Of a stretch of 64,000 nt of DNA, positions 33,374-44,400 are shown piece after piece. This DNA is from Rhododendron vialii. Its lineage: Eukaryota; Streptophyta; Magnoliopsida; Ericales; Ericaceae. Positions within the stretch are counted from its first letter, which is position 1; the number at the start of each line of letters is the position of its first letter. The translations under genes were made by a program, and so were the position numbers. The stretch covers positions 35,493,501-35,557,500 of the forward strand of contig NC_080567.1 in the NCBI RefSeq assembly GCF_030253575.1. The letters are read 5' to 3'. Below the pieces are notes generated by a model that ran no database searches, was not told where the DNA came from, and was given only the letters and a program-made list of their open reading frames with translations.

Positions 33374-35423
33374 GTTCGATACCTGGACTTCAAGCTGCCT
33401 AACCAGGTAGATGTATCCTAAGGAGCGCGGAAATTGATGCAACAAGAAGGTCCAGCGATGGAGATTTTAGGGTTTTCGTAGAGAGAGAGAGAGAGACGAC
33501 TACGAAGCGGTGTCGTCTTTCTTTAGCGAAGAGGGAGGAGCTACGTGGGCTGAAAATCTCATCGGTTTGGCCCACACTTTCTAGGCCGTCGAAACTATGT
33601 TAAGGAACCTGGTTTGGGCCAGAGACTGGCCCAAATACTTTTTGTGGAGTTTATCCTAAGTTTTTGGTATTTTTATTGGGCTTTTATGATATATTCACGT
33701 TTTATTTTTCTCTTAATTGTCCATCTCTTGAAAAGTTAAAACTTATGATTGATCTTTCAAAAAAAAAAAAAAAAACTTATGACTAAAACCCCCCAAAAAA
33801 AATCACTAAAGACGAAAAAGTACCAAACAATTGGTATTTTTGTCTATAGTGTAGTCTTTTATAAACTTTTTTCAATTCCGGTCTATATTTTCATACTTAT
33901 ATGATTTCTCTCGTTGAGACGAATACTTAATCTCAAATATTACAAAGACAAACTTAACAAATAAATTACGAAAAGTAAAAAAAAAAAACCATACCAACAC
34001 CCTTCTTTACCATATAGGAAATATACAAAAGAAAATACATTATTTTGTGTTCTTGGCCGGACACCCTTATCTACCACATTTTTCCATACATTTGGTACTG
34101 AGTCCACAAAAATGTATGATGAAAAAGAATATTAGGACTCCATTGTGACAGTACCCCGAGACCTCTAAATACTTTTTCCTATCCAAACATAGATCAGTGA
34201 AGGCATGAAACGTCATTGTACAAGGATTTAATTAGTAGCACCACGTAATATAAATTATGGGAAGAATTTGGGTTTGAAGCAGCTTTGCCAACTGTTTAAT
34301 CTAATATCAAATTGGATATTAGTACTAATTTTGAGTAACTTTTCCTTACCAACCAAAGCAACTATCCCTTTTCATATCATATTTAAATAAAAATTCGTCA
34401 AGTGGAAGCAGTGTCTATCTCCCTTTTTAAATGTGTAAAATCTTGACGTGTGTCTATTTAGTGTACTTAAATACCAGTTTAGTGTAATGATAATTAGAGC
34501 TAAATCAACTGGGGTATAGTATTTATTAGATTCTACAACGAGTGGAATGGTAGACCATTTGGCACGCAGCACCCGGAGATATTGTCGAGCAGCTCTCTAC
34601 CGAATGGATACAGAGCGGTCGATCTGACCGTTCATTTTGGTACAAAACATACGTATTCGTCCCTTCCACAGCAGACGACCCTACTGTGACTTGTGAGTAT
34701 TATTTTCTTCCCTCTTTTTGTCCAACGAAAAGTGTGCAAGTATCTTTACACCTTTTGAAAACGCAACATTTGAAGTCACTTGGACAATGTAGTTGAAATA
34801 TTAATATTCTTTTAATTAAGTCGTTAGATGTCAATTTCTGTCAAATACGAAGTATACTACTCCGTACTTCCCCCCGTTTTATAGGAACTTTTTTTATTGA
34901 GTTAATTATTTATTTTTTATCACGTGGAATCAAGATCTTTGAAACTCTTTCAATTGACAATTCGAGCCGTTTATTTTGTAATTCTTGTAGGATCTGTCAT
35001 CCTTTCATGAAATCAATCTAGCCAGCAGACATTTATAGTCTTCGTCAAATCATGTTTTCTCAAACGAAAAAATGATTACTAGTCAAAGCTCGACTGTCTA
35101 CTTCTCTTATAAAATAAGCCAAATTTATTCAGGCAAAATAAACAACTCAAGATTTTGTATGAACAATAATCACATTGAGACTTAAAAAATCAACTCATAT
35201 AATCTAATGAAATCATAATAGGTCTCACCTTTAGTATATCATATACAGAATCCACAAACTCTTTGGTGTTGTAGCCTTCGTTTTTTTAAAATTTAACAGT
35301 TAAAAATGTCCGAACCAGCTTACAAGTTACAAGTGTCCGCCTTGGATATGCAGGCGTTGGGATAGTGTTATACTTATATCCAGCCCCAAGGCAACATAGT
35401 ATCTGGTCCAGTGGCTACTCGCA
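33374..35423. other. Intergenic, no gene seen
   Basis: 5' flank of SLX9, including a GA run near 33480-33495 in its likely leader, then about 2 kb of AT-rich spacer. No gene recognised. A CTCCGTAC...CCCCCCGTTTTATAGG segment near 34859 looks like one end of a degenerate Stowaway-type MITE. Confidence 0.5.
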
Positions 35424-35425
35424 TA

Positions 35426-35666
35426 CTCCCTCCGTCCTAATTTACTTATTTTAGTTATATTCTAAGAGCATTCACAGTGGAATAAGCAAAACAAAAAATT
35501 GTTAAAGTTAATAATGTTAGATAAAAAAATGCTCATATTAGAATAACCAAACCTAGCAACCTCTTAATAACTCATCAAATTTTGGCTCTTCAATAATCAA
35601 AGCTAGCAATATTTTGTTAATAACCAAATTTTATCTCTCAATCAAATACACCAACATTACATAAAA

Positions 35667-35709
<43 letters not shown>

Positions 35710-36469
35710 GATGTAATAATTTTAAAAAACTGTAACTTTCAGATTTTTTTTTCTGTTTTTTTCAGAATTTTTTTTTACGAAAAACAATTTTTTCAAAAAT
35801 TTTAAATAACTATAAGTAAATAAAGTGTGTTTTCCAAAAATCTGTTTTTGAAATTTCAAAACTCTTTTATAGAAAATTGTTTTTCACACAAAATCTGTTT
35901 TAAAAAAACTGTATTTATAGTTTTTAAAATTTCAAAACTATTTGTGTAAATATAATTCTTTCAAAATTTCTCAAAATTGTATTTACAGTTTTTAAGTGAA
36001 CAAAGTGTGTTTTTTGAAAAACTGTTTTCTGTTTAGAATTTTTTTATTTTTAACTGTTTCTAATATAAACTGTTTTTTTTCCTTCAAAAATTGTTTTTTC
36101 AAAAAATATGCGTGAAATGAAGGGAAAAAGTTTGGAGGGTCCATTAGTTTTGATTATGGACAAAAAATAACCAATGTGAGATTTGACATTACTAACTTTA
36201 ACAACCTCTAAATGGATAATCAAAATCTGATGTGGCATGTTTTGATTATTCATATTTGCTTATTCCACTGCTGATGTTCTAACTAAATAAAAAAAATTAG
36301 TGATATCTTTAAATTGGTAATGAATTTTATATCTAATATGAATCTTATTTGATAAATCTCGTTTTGTTCTATTATACAATCTTTTCGAAATAACCTAAAA
36401 TATTATAAATTATAAAATATAATCAATTGAAAAACGGCACAAACTATAAAAATTACAGAACAGAGGCAG
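35426..36469. mobile_element. Stowaway-type MITE interrupted by another element
   Basis: The left end CTCCCTCCGTCCTAATTTAC and the right complement CTGCCTCTGTTCTGTAATTT are the degenerate terminal repeats of Stowaway (Tc1/mariner) MITEs, flanked by TA (35424-35425 and 36470-36471). Without the 814-bp insertion at 35466-36279 the element would be about 227 bp, a normal Stowaway size. Confidence 0.75.
35466..36279. mobile_element. Nested MITE with TAA duplication, 814 bp
   Basis: The ends GAGCATTCACAGTGGAATAA and, in complement, GAACATCAGCAGTGGAATAA form terminal inverted repeats. A second pair, TTGTTAAAGTTA(A/G)TAATGT, lies inside. TAA flanks both ends (35463-35465, 36280-36282), fitting PIF/Harbinger. 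A (TC)n run occurs at 35671-35706 and the middle is AT-rich. No transposase. Confidence 0.8.
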
Positions 36470-36777
36470 TAGTATTTTATTTTAACAGTGGCTATCCCAA
36501 ACTCAAATTTTGAAATACTTACAAAATAAAACTGCTCACGTAGAATCTCTTACTTCTACATGTATGAAACCAACACAATACAAATCGACATCATGTCACT
36601 TTGCCAGGGCCGAGGCCGCCGACACAGCAAATGCACAGATTTTAATTTGTCTTTCCACCGACTTTTGGATTTTTTTTAAAAATGAAATACAAAATTATGA
36701 TTAACACCCATGGGCCGTGTCATTATTATTATTTTTTTTTGGGTCAAGCGGAAATATATGGGCCATGTCATTTGTTG

Positions 36778-37044
36778 GAGAAGTTTTTTCAGTACCGGGT
36801 GGGCACGGGCCATATGGTGCCGAGCACGATCTGGCCGTTCAAATGTGTTTTGAACGGTCTGGATCTGTTTGGGTAATTTTTTAGTGTAAAATTATCAAAA
36901 CACCCCTTTAGGACCAAACAGATTTGGGCCGTCCAAACACTCTCAAGCCCAAATAAATCTGGACCGTCCAAAACATGTTTGGACAGTCGAGATACGTGCT
37001 CGGCACCACGTGGCCCGTGCCCACCCGGCACTGAAAAATTTCTC
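36778..37044. mobile_element. 267-bp foldback element with 9-bp target duplication
   Basis: The arms share TCAGTRCCGGGTGGGCACGG and GGTGCCGAGCACG with few mismatches, and the ends are GAGAARTTTTTCAG. It is bracketed by a perfect CATTTGTTG (36769-36777 and 37045-37053). Mutator-type by duplication length; no coding capacity. Confidence 0.9.
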
Positions 37045-37299
37045 CATTTGTTGAGAATACCGACCAGTATTATGAGAAAAATGTTCTAAACTCCCCAATT
37101 CTGAAAGCTGTGTAGCAAACTCTCCATTCCGATAAATAACAAAATAGGATTTCAATTCCATTAAAAAAAAGGTTACCGATCAAGTAACAAACGTTGACTT
37201 CTACAAAAAGAATGGCGTACCTAAATATCAAGAAGTTTCCGTTAAAAAAAAAAACTTTAGAAGGAATTTCTTATCATTAATATCAATTCGCCTAAATCA

Positions 37300-37460
37300 G
37301 CAGTAGAAAAGTGGGGCATTAGCCCCAATGTTTATCTCCTTGAGTTTTAGCTTCGAGAAAGAAGTCGTGGGTTTGAGTCGATAGAAAAATCGTACTGCTG
37401 ATAGTAATTTATCATGCTAATATGTTGACATTCAAAATCACAATTTTACCGAAACAAATA
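37300..37460 (+). mobile_element. Possible SINE remnant
   Basis: Contains GTGGGTTTGAGTCG, a B-box-like sequence, about 50 bases after AGTGGGGCATTAGCCCC. No clear tail or flanking duplication was established. Confidence 0.3.
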
Positions 37461-37677
37461 CTTCATATTAGAGTTTTCGGAAAAAAACGTGAACCGATGA
37501 AACTCGAAAACAATTTATAGACAGACATTAATTTTTATGATACAAGCGGATATCGAGACCAAATTTTAGGAGAGGGGGAAAATGAGGGGAGATTCTTATT
37601 TTATCTTACAAATATGAACTCATCAAAATACTAGTAGTATAAAAATCTACTCGTAGTACCAATAAACAAGAAAACAT

Positions 37678-38832
37678 TTAAGAGGCCCTTGGTTTTCCAC
37701 CACCATAGGCTTGCCTGCAAATCGACGTGGGTTTCTGTGACTTCAAACAAAGCTCCGACGAACCCGGACAGCTCTGCAGGCAATTGTCCCCCAAGCTGCC
37801 GGAAAACCCCGTCTCGCCGGAGAAAAACACCGCCGGCGGCGTCCCGTTCAAGAAATTCCCGTCCAGATACAACCTCCTCAGCTTCTGCTTCTTTCCAAAC
37901 TCCAACGGGATTGGTCCACGTAATCGGTTGTACCGCAGCGACAGAGACGACAGCATCGGGTAAAAAGAGAAATTCTTGGGCACATAACCTTCTATTTTGT
38001 TAAACCCCAATTCAACGGCGACGACCTCGCTGTCTGTGGGTCGCGAGATCTCGACGCGTGTCAAGCTGTTATTGGCCAAGTCGACTTGTTGAAGTGACGG
38101 TAGCAGGAAGAACCAGGATTCTAGTGTTCCCGAGAGCGAGTTTTGGCTGAGTTCGACTACCTCGATCTGAGTTAACCCGTTAAAAGACGATTTGTTAAGA
38201 GACCCAGATAGAGAATTGGCCTTCATTGCCAGCTCGAGCAGATTCGGGGGAAGCATGGGGAGTGACCCAGTAAGTTTGTTGAAGCTAAGGTCGAGTCTTC
38301 TCAAATTCATCATTGAATTCAGGTTATTTGGCAATGACCCAGAAAGCGAATTCCCGGCGAAATCGAGAGTTTGTAGCGATCGAAAATTAGTAATGGAAGG
38401 AGGGATTGGGCCGGAGAAGGAATTGGACCGGAGAACTAAAGATTGCAGATTGGGGAGAGAGGACAGGGAGGCGGGGATTGGGCCGAAGAAGTTGTTTCCG
38501 GAGAGGTCGAGGTGGACGAGCTGGGTGAGTCCGGAGACGAGTGGGGAGAGGGTGCCCGAGTAGCCGGCCGGGTCGAGGGTGAGTTGGGTGACTCGGAAGG
38601 GGTTGGAGGTAGTGGTGCAGGTGAGGCCGCAGGTGAAGTGGGTGACCTTGGGGAAAGAGCAGGGATCGGAGGTGAAGTTCCATGAGGCTAGGCAGGAGTA
38701 GGATGGGATGGTGGTGGGTTTGATTGAGGCTTTGAAGGCTTGGAGGGCTGCGATGTCTGAGGGGAGGGTAAGGGATTGGGATAGAATGAGGGAGGAGAGA
38801 GAGAGGAGGAGGAGGAAGAGGAGGGTGGACAT
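37678..38832 (-). CDS. Leucine-rich-repeat protein, At2g15320-like, intronless
   Basis: A single minus-strand exon of 384 residues from ATG at 38830-38832 to TGA at 37678; the frame is open further upstream, but this ATG begins a classic signal peptide (MSTLLFLLLLSLSSLILSQS). After it come an LRR N-terminal cap (DIAALQAFKASI, SYSCLASWNFTSDPC) and about ten plant-type LRRs of the LDLSGNNFFGPIP pattern. It ends with a Cys-rich C-terminal cap (CLQSCPGSSELC). There is no transmembrane or kinase segment, so it should be a secreted or wall-localised LRR protein; its partner is unknown. Length and gene structure fit At2g15320, which in Arabidopsis lies close to the LRR kinase At2g15300, as here. A GA-rich leader lies immediately upstream. 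N-glycosylation sequons (NFT, NKS, NNS, NFS) are present. Confidence 0.9.
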   Translation of the reverse strand: MSTLLFLLLLSLSSLILSQSLTLPSDIAALQAFKASIKPTTIPSYSCLASWNFTSDPCSFPKVTHFTCGLTCTTTSNPFRVTQLTLDPAGYSGTLSPLVSGLTQLVHLDLSGNNFFGPIPASLSSLPNLQSLVLRSNSFSGPIPPSITNFRSLQTLDFAGNSLSGSLPNNLNSMMNLRRLDLSFNKLTGSLPMLPPNLLELAMKANSLSGSLNKSSFNGLTQIEVVELSQNSLSGTLESWFFLLPSLQQVDLANNSLTRVEISRPTDSEVVAVELGFNKIEGYVPKNFSFYPMLSSLSLRYNRLRGPIPLEFGKKQKLRRLYLDGNFLNGTPPAVFFSGETGFSGSLGDNCLQSCPGSSELCLKSQKPTSICRQAYGGGKPRAS

Positions 38833-39154
38833 GGCGGGATGAGAAGTTGGGATCTCTGTCGTTGCGGAGAGAGAGAGAGAGAGGGATGAGAGAGAGTGAG
38901 ATAGATATGTGTGGTGTTTTTGGTGGTGAAGAGTAGGTCGGCTTGGTGGCTGCTTTTTCAATTTCGAATAGTGCACCAGTTGGAAAGCACTACTTCGAGG
39001 GACATGATTCACCAATCTCCAATCATGCTTTCTGTTTTAGAAAGACAGGAAAATTTGTGGATGACAATGGGAAACGGTAGTAATTAGAGTGAATACTGTA
39101 GCACTAAAATTAGAAAAACTTCAATGTTCAATCACAACAATATAGTACCACTTT

Positions 39155-39360
39155 TCTTTTTGAACGGCAAATTTTTTTTTATTAATCAAAGATAAAAATT
39201 ATAAGAGATTAAAAGGAAAATAACCGGATTACAATGCGAGAAAAATATTCCAACAAAATTGACACTCAAATCATGCGACAATCATATGCCACTCATGACC
39301 TAAAGAGGGCTAATAAGAAATCAAACAAATCACTACGATATACTTATCATTCAAGTAATG
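39155..39360 (-). mobile_element. LINE 3'-end fragment
   Basis: On the minus strand this ends TTTGATTAATAAA...TTTGCCGTTCAAAAAG, a tail shared by many plant L1 elements, preceded by a TGTAATCCGG 3'-UTR-like stretch. The right boundary is uncertain. Confidence 0.5.
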
Positions 39361-39399
39361 TGTAACGGTTGGGACATTCATATGATTCAAACTTATCAA

Positions 39400-39985
39400 T
39401 TAAGGGACTATTATGTCTCAATTTATGTCCCAATACTATATGCTTAAAATAATTTTCTTATGTAATAGGAGTATATACTCTTGAACTATCAAATTTTCCA
39501 ACCAATCAACTTTATTAGAGGTTTAGGAAGAAATTGATCTACCACTTTATTAGAGTTGGTGTGCGGTTAGTTAAATATGGTCTTGAACCACTATACTTTT
39601 TTCAATGTGTCTCTTTCTCACTATAAAATTTTACAATCAATCAACTTAAACTCTCTCCATGATAAAAATAAAATAAACTTAAACTATACACTGCTAACCA
39701 TTTTATCTCTATTGATTACCTAACATATCGTACTAGTATTTTTTGTTTATCGGCACCTGAACATATTTTTGTTAGCCATTTAGCCTAATCAACCGTTCGA
39801 GATGCTATTAGCACGAGAGCACTTTAGGTGCAAGAATCATGGAACCAAATCAGTGAGATTGATTAAAGACTTCCTCTAGTACACAGCCAGTGATGCATTA
39901 GGTAATGGTCCAATTCCCCAAAGTCCCTTCTTCGAGCTGGGGGTAATTATAAGTAACTTTTGAGATGCCTGTTTTCCTATTAGCA
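39400..39985. repeat. Duplicated intergenic block, copy 1 (uninterrupted)
   Basis: This about 585-bp block is collinear with 42655-44400. Shared runs include CCACTTTATT, GGTTAGTTAAATATG, TGATGCATTAGGTAATG and ACTTTTGAGATGCCTGTTTT. It lacks the three insertions present in copy 2 and keeps the corresponding empty sites (near 39445, 39640 and 39756). Confidence 0.85.
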
Positions 39986-40248
39986 GAACAGATTGCTTCA
40001 ATTGATCTATTAGGAAACACGTTGCTCGTCGGATCCTTTTATGGGTACAGTGCTAAAAATCAAAACTAAAATAGGAATTGGGCATGACACAAGGGAGAAA
40101 ATTCAGCCAATCAAGGTACCCAAAACAGTAGGTTCGTTCTTCGTTTACTTACAGCAGCACTACATAGTTTGCGAGTACCTATGCTAGAACAAATGCTTAC
40201 GGGTTACATCATGTGACAAAGAAATATGCTCATGAAGAACTAAACTTC

Positions 40249-40337
40249 CTACATCCTCTGCACTGCAGTGAATAGAGGCCTACCGGTGACATCTTTCCGC
40301 TCAGGTTCTTCACCACACTGGCCGTACTCATTCCCAC
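40249..40337 (-). pseudogene. RCC1-family exon remnant
   Basis: After an acceptor-like TTGTGCAG, the minus strand reads GNEYGQCGEEPERKDVTG then RPLFTAVQ before a stop. The segment GGNEYGQCGEEPERKD.TGRPL is characteristic of one group of plant RCC1-repeat (UVR8-like) proteins. No other repeat of the protein was found nearby, so this is an isolated fragment, although a very diverged gene with exons to the right cannot be excluded. Confidence 0.6.
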
Positions 40338-40487
40338 CTGCACAATAGCCAAATCACAAAATTCATACCCTAATGAAAATAACCCCTTCATATCTTGTGA
40401 TGAAAAAAAAAAACTTCATCAATCATTATGTTGTCTATTGAGAAACATATAAAAATTGTCAATTCCAACCTTCGATGATATTCAGAT

Positions 40488-40620
40488 GGAATCTAAATTA
40501 ATTCTTTTGTTCTCAAGAAAGGATTCAGCATTCTGTAGATAAATCCAGTACAAAACACCCTATGCAAAGTACATCAAAGGCACATGGACAGGCATACTAA
40601 TGTCATGAATCCACATTGAT
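40488..40620. repeat. Direct repeat, left copy
   Basis: About 132 bp matching 41428-41559, including AATTCTTTTGTTCTCAA, ACAGGCATACTAATGTCATG and AATCCACATTGA. The pair brackets about 800 bp. Confidence 0.85.
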
Positions 40621-40924
40621 GTATGATGTCATAAGCAATCTTCCTCGTATAGCAGTAGCCTGAGATCGGAAGTTCACACTCAGCATGAAGGAAAGCACTT
40701 CTGCTCTCTCTGAGCCCCCCATACAGTGGCACATCACCGATGGAGTGCCTGATATGAGGTCTAACCAATTCCCTAAGATGAAGCAATATCAATTGATTAT
40801 TATCAAACGGACTGCTATCTTTTTCTGTCGGTGAGGATCCCACAAGAGTGCTTTCTACTTCTAATAAGCCATGGGCTTCTGTTTTTTTTATGATATTTTA
40901 GTGGGAAGCTGCAGAACACAATTA

Positions 40925-41427
40925 AGTGGGAAGCTCCAACTGTACCGCTTCGCTCACTCCCATAACGGTAACGGTACAGCTTCTCTTACTCTTAGAAGGT
41001 CATCCCTTTACTCTAGAACTTCCTCATGTCAGTACTAGCGGGATGCTAACCTCCTGGCCGGCTAGCTCATTAACTCAGAGCTCTGAGAAGGACTTCAACC
41101 AGTGTGTGATCAAGTAGTGGAACGAGCAATGGCTCTGTTACTGTAAATAAGGGCGCCCCTGCTCTCTTGCCTTTAGGCAGGGGAAGCGAACTGCCAGAGG
41201 AAATTCTTCTTGTTTACTGACTGGAAAGCAAAGATAACAAGTAAAAGAGCACTTCAGAACTAATTGGAACCAAAGAAAGAACCTGAAATAACAGAGTACA
41301 TTGAGAAACTTAGCAACCAACCTATACTTAAAGTTGATCTTTCAGGGTGAGGGCTGACCTTGAACTGACCAAAAGCCTCTAACTCGCGACCCAATTCTTT
41401 TCTTTGCGCTTAGAAGTGTTTAGATGG
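40925..41427. other. Compositionally odd insert, possible organellar DNA
   Basis: Between the two direct repeats lies sequence richer in GC than its surroundings, such as GGGCGCCCCTGCTCTCTTGC and AGCGGGATGCTAACCTCC. It looks to me like plant mitochondrial non-coding DNA. This is an impression, not an identification. Confidence 0.3.
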
Positions 41428-41559
41428 CATCAAAATTAATTCTTTTGTTCTCAAAAGAAATGATTCAGGATTCTGTAGATAAATGCAGTACAAAACACCC
41501 TATACAACGTACATCAATGACACATGGACAGGCATACTAATGTCATGAATCCACATTGA
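41428..41559. repeat. Direct repeat, right copy
   Basis: Partner of 40488-40620, with about 10% differences by eye. Confidence 0.85.
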
Positions 41560-42654
41560 CTTGCCTTCTCAATTTCCCGCTTGCATTCCCTCTCCAAGGA
41601 ATATTACATACGTCTTCTATGTTTTAAGGTGGTTCAAGGGTCAGACCCTAAGTAGACTACAAGAACTGTCGGCCAAATTCAGAAATTTTATTATAAATTT
41701 ACAGCCTCCGCGGCCCTCCAGATCAGTCCAATATGCATCAAGCACCTTACAAGGCATCTCTAAGAGGGGCTGAAATCCAACACATTTCCATCAAAACATG
41801 GCTTCCGCATCCAACTAAGTTTGTGTGCACTTGAGGAAAAGTAATTAATTCATTCAAAATCCAACTCATCCTAGAAAATGAACATAGTTCTCCACTCAAA
41901 TGTACAGCATGACTGATTGCATGGTTGAGATAAATACTCCACATTTGCGAACAAATAAGAGAATGTAACATTGACACATCAATTTCAATTTCTCTGTCAG
42001 TTTCATTTGCAACCAAATGGTGAGAGTAGAGGAGAAGGATTATAACCCAACAATAAGCTCTGCCTTGACCGTCAACAACCAAACAATGCCACTACCCTCC
42101 AATAGCTCCAATAGTTGCCTGAGATCTACAACCCATCAGTGAACTCCACTACACCAACTATTTCATACTCAAAAATCAAATAGAACATTGGGTGACCAGA
42201 ACAATTTTAACATTAGCAAGGGCTCTAACCTGACAGGGGATGGTCTCCGTTTTGGTCTGAGGTGGGTGCCCCAAAGTTCCTCTTTGGTTCCATCCCCAAG
42301 TAAACAGCTAAGATTACATACTAATTAGATTGAGGGATTGACTAAAAACACAAGGTTCGAATCTAAAACCAATAATCATGACCGGAGAACAAGCAACAAT
42401 AACCGAATTCCGCTTCTTACTAAACGCAAATGAAACTCAATCATTCTCTTCAATTTTGATCAACCACAATTAACATAATTGCCATCGTCATCCAAAGTAC
42501 TCTAAAGAACAATGAAACAAACGGGCCAAAATCCAAACCAAAACCGAAATGAAGGGATTTGCGTTGCCTGGATTCTCACCTCAGCGTGCTGGACGGTTGG
42601 ATTTGGGTATAGATAAGTACTTCGGGTTTGGGTATGGTAATTGCAGGACCCGGA
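41560..42654. other. Intergenic, no gene seen
   Basis: No coding sequence or clearly bounded element recognised. Confidence 0.45.
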
Positions 42655-42707
42655 CAATCAAGCGACCATTATGTCTCAATACTTCATGTTTAAAATAATT
42701 CCCTTAT

Positions 42708-43551
42708 CCCCCCTCCTTCCCTCCTCGCCTCTCTCCTCTCTCACCCTCTGGGCTTCCGAGCTCATAGTTTTCGGGCGTGCAGTTTGGGTGTACGACTAGG
42801 ACTCCTCGGTATGGCGTGGCTGGCGGAACGTGGTTCCCCAGCTCGTTTCTCGCCTGTCGTCCCCAGATCTGAAGTCCTCGGACTGGCGGCGAGTCAATAA
42901 GGTGTGCGGTTGGGTTGAAGGGGTTTTTTTGGTTTTGTTTTTTCTAGGCTTTGTGCCCTTTCCTCCGGCTGGGTTTTCCCCAGTCCGGCTTTGTTTCCGG
43001 TTTGGTTTCTCCAGATCCGGAGGGTGCGGTGGTGGGCAAATAAGTTTGAGTGGTTTTCTTTGGTTGTTTGTGTCGGAGACTTGGATTATCAGGAGCAAGG
43101 TTCTCAATCTCCGGTCGCCGTGGTCCACGGAGCTGCTCCTTTTCGCTCGGTGCTGGCCGGCGTGCTTATCGGGCATAGATGTTGAGTTCTGAGCTGGTGA
43201 TGGTTCGTTGTCTTTTCCATCGGCTGATGTGGGCTGCTCCGGCAGTGGTGCATCTCGCTGGTTTGTAGCGGCTGCTCCTCGGTGTTTCTCCCTAGTCCAC
43301 GTGTTATGGGGATAGTAATGACCAGCGATGGCAACGTTCTCTCTCGGCTTGGCGGATTTCACCGGCTCGTGGGTTAGCCGCTAAGGCTCTTATCGTTTTT
43401 GTGCGTTTATTGTAATCCAGGGGTTTGATTTTTGGATTTTTTGATGCTTGTACTCGGGGTGATGTCCCCATGCTTGTGTGGTTTTATCTGTAAATTGATT
43501 CTCTGGATCCTTATTCGATAATGGCAATGAAGTTGATTTTCAAAAAATAAT
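42708..43551 (+). mobile_element. Non-autonomous L1-like retroposon, 844 bp
   Basis: Begins with a CCT/CTC-rich leader, ends TTGATTTTCAAAAAATAAT, and is bracketed by a perfect 14-bp duplication AATAATTCCCTTAT (42694-42707 and 43552-43565). The interior is G/T-rich and has no reverse transcriptase; the long open frames on both strands lack family resemblance. The empty site is preserved near 39445. Confidence 0.85.
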
Positions 43552-43757
43552 AATAATTCCCTTATGTAATGTATTATATGCTCTCGAACTATCAAATTTT
43601 CCAATCGATCAACTTTATTTAGAGGTCGGGAAGAAATAGATTTACCACTTTATTGCAGTTGGTGTGAGGTTAGTTAAATATGCTCTTGAACTATCATAAT
43701 TTTTCCAATATGTCCCTTTGACTGTAACATTTTGCAATCGATCAGCTTAAACTATCT

Positions 43758-43922
43758 AAGGGGGTAAACTCAGTGCACGAGGCTCCTGTCATTGTGGAAT
43801 CTGAAAAAAGATTAGTGTATGCAGCCTTACCCTTGCAAGCAAAGAGGCTGTTTCCACAACTCAAACCCGTGACCTCCAAGTCACAATGGAGCAACTTTAC
43901 CACTAGATCAGGCTAGCCCTTC
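43758..43922 (-). mobile_element. Au-type SINE
   Basis: On the minus strand the 165-bp element carries CTGATCTAGTGGTAAAG (A-box region), TTGTGACTTGGAGGTCACGG, GTTTGAGTTGTGGAAACAGC (B-box region), AGGGTAAGGCTGC and GAGCCTCGTGCACT, the order of the angiosperm Au SINE. It is bracketed by ATCARCTTAAACTMTCT (43741-43757 and 43923-43939), 17 bp with two mismatches. The empty site is preserved near 39640. Confidence 0.92.
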
Positions 43923-44045
43923 ATCAACTTAAACTCTCTCTAAGACAAAAAAAACAAAAACAAAACTATCTTTTCTAACCATTTTATATCTATTGATTAC
44001 CTAAACATATTGTACTGTAGTACTTTTTTAATCGGCACCCAAACA

Positions 44046-44169
44046 AAGAAAATTGATATTCGTGCTTCATTTTTTACTGATGGCGTTCCACTTTGTTCAT
44101 AAGTTATTAGTAACTTTATGTTAAAATTGAAACGCCATTAGCAAATAGTGGAGCGCGAAAATCAGTTTT
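44046..44169. mobile_element. 124-bp MITE with 8-bp duplication
   Basis: The arms AAAATTGATATTCGTGC and GATGGCGTT pair with AACGCCATTAGC and GCGAAAATCAGTTTT. Flanked by CCCAAACA (44038-44045) and CCTAAACA (44170-44177). The empty site in copy 1 reads CCTGAACA. Confidence 0.8.
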
Positions 44170-44400
44170 CCTAAACATATTTTACTATTTTAGTTAGCCA
44201 TTTAGCCTAATCAACCGTTGGAGATGCTATTAGTACGAGAGCCACTTAGATACAAGAATCATGGGACCAAATCAGTGAGATTGATAGACTTCCTCTAGTA
44301 TACAGCCGGTGATGCATTAGGTAATGCTCCAAATCTCAAAAGTACCTTTTTCGAGCTGGGAGTAACTGTAAGCAACTTTTGAGATGCCTGTTTTCCTAAA

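Larger units (their letters stand above)
42655..44400. repeat. Duplicated intergenic block, copy 2 (three insertions)
   Basis: Collinear with 39400-39985 but expanded by a retroposon (42708-43551), an Au-type SINE (43758-43922) and a MITE (44046-44169). Removing these and one copy of each duplication leaves a block close to copy 1. Confidence 0.85.

Noticed and set aside
38388-38685. Frames on both strands within the LRR gene
   Set aside because: Shadows of the LRR coding exon.
42796-43362. 188-codon minus-strand and 120-codon plus-strand frames
   Set aside because: They lie inside a retroposon bounded by a 14-bp duplication and show no family resemblance.
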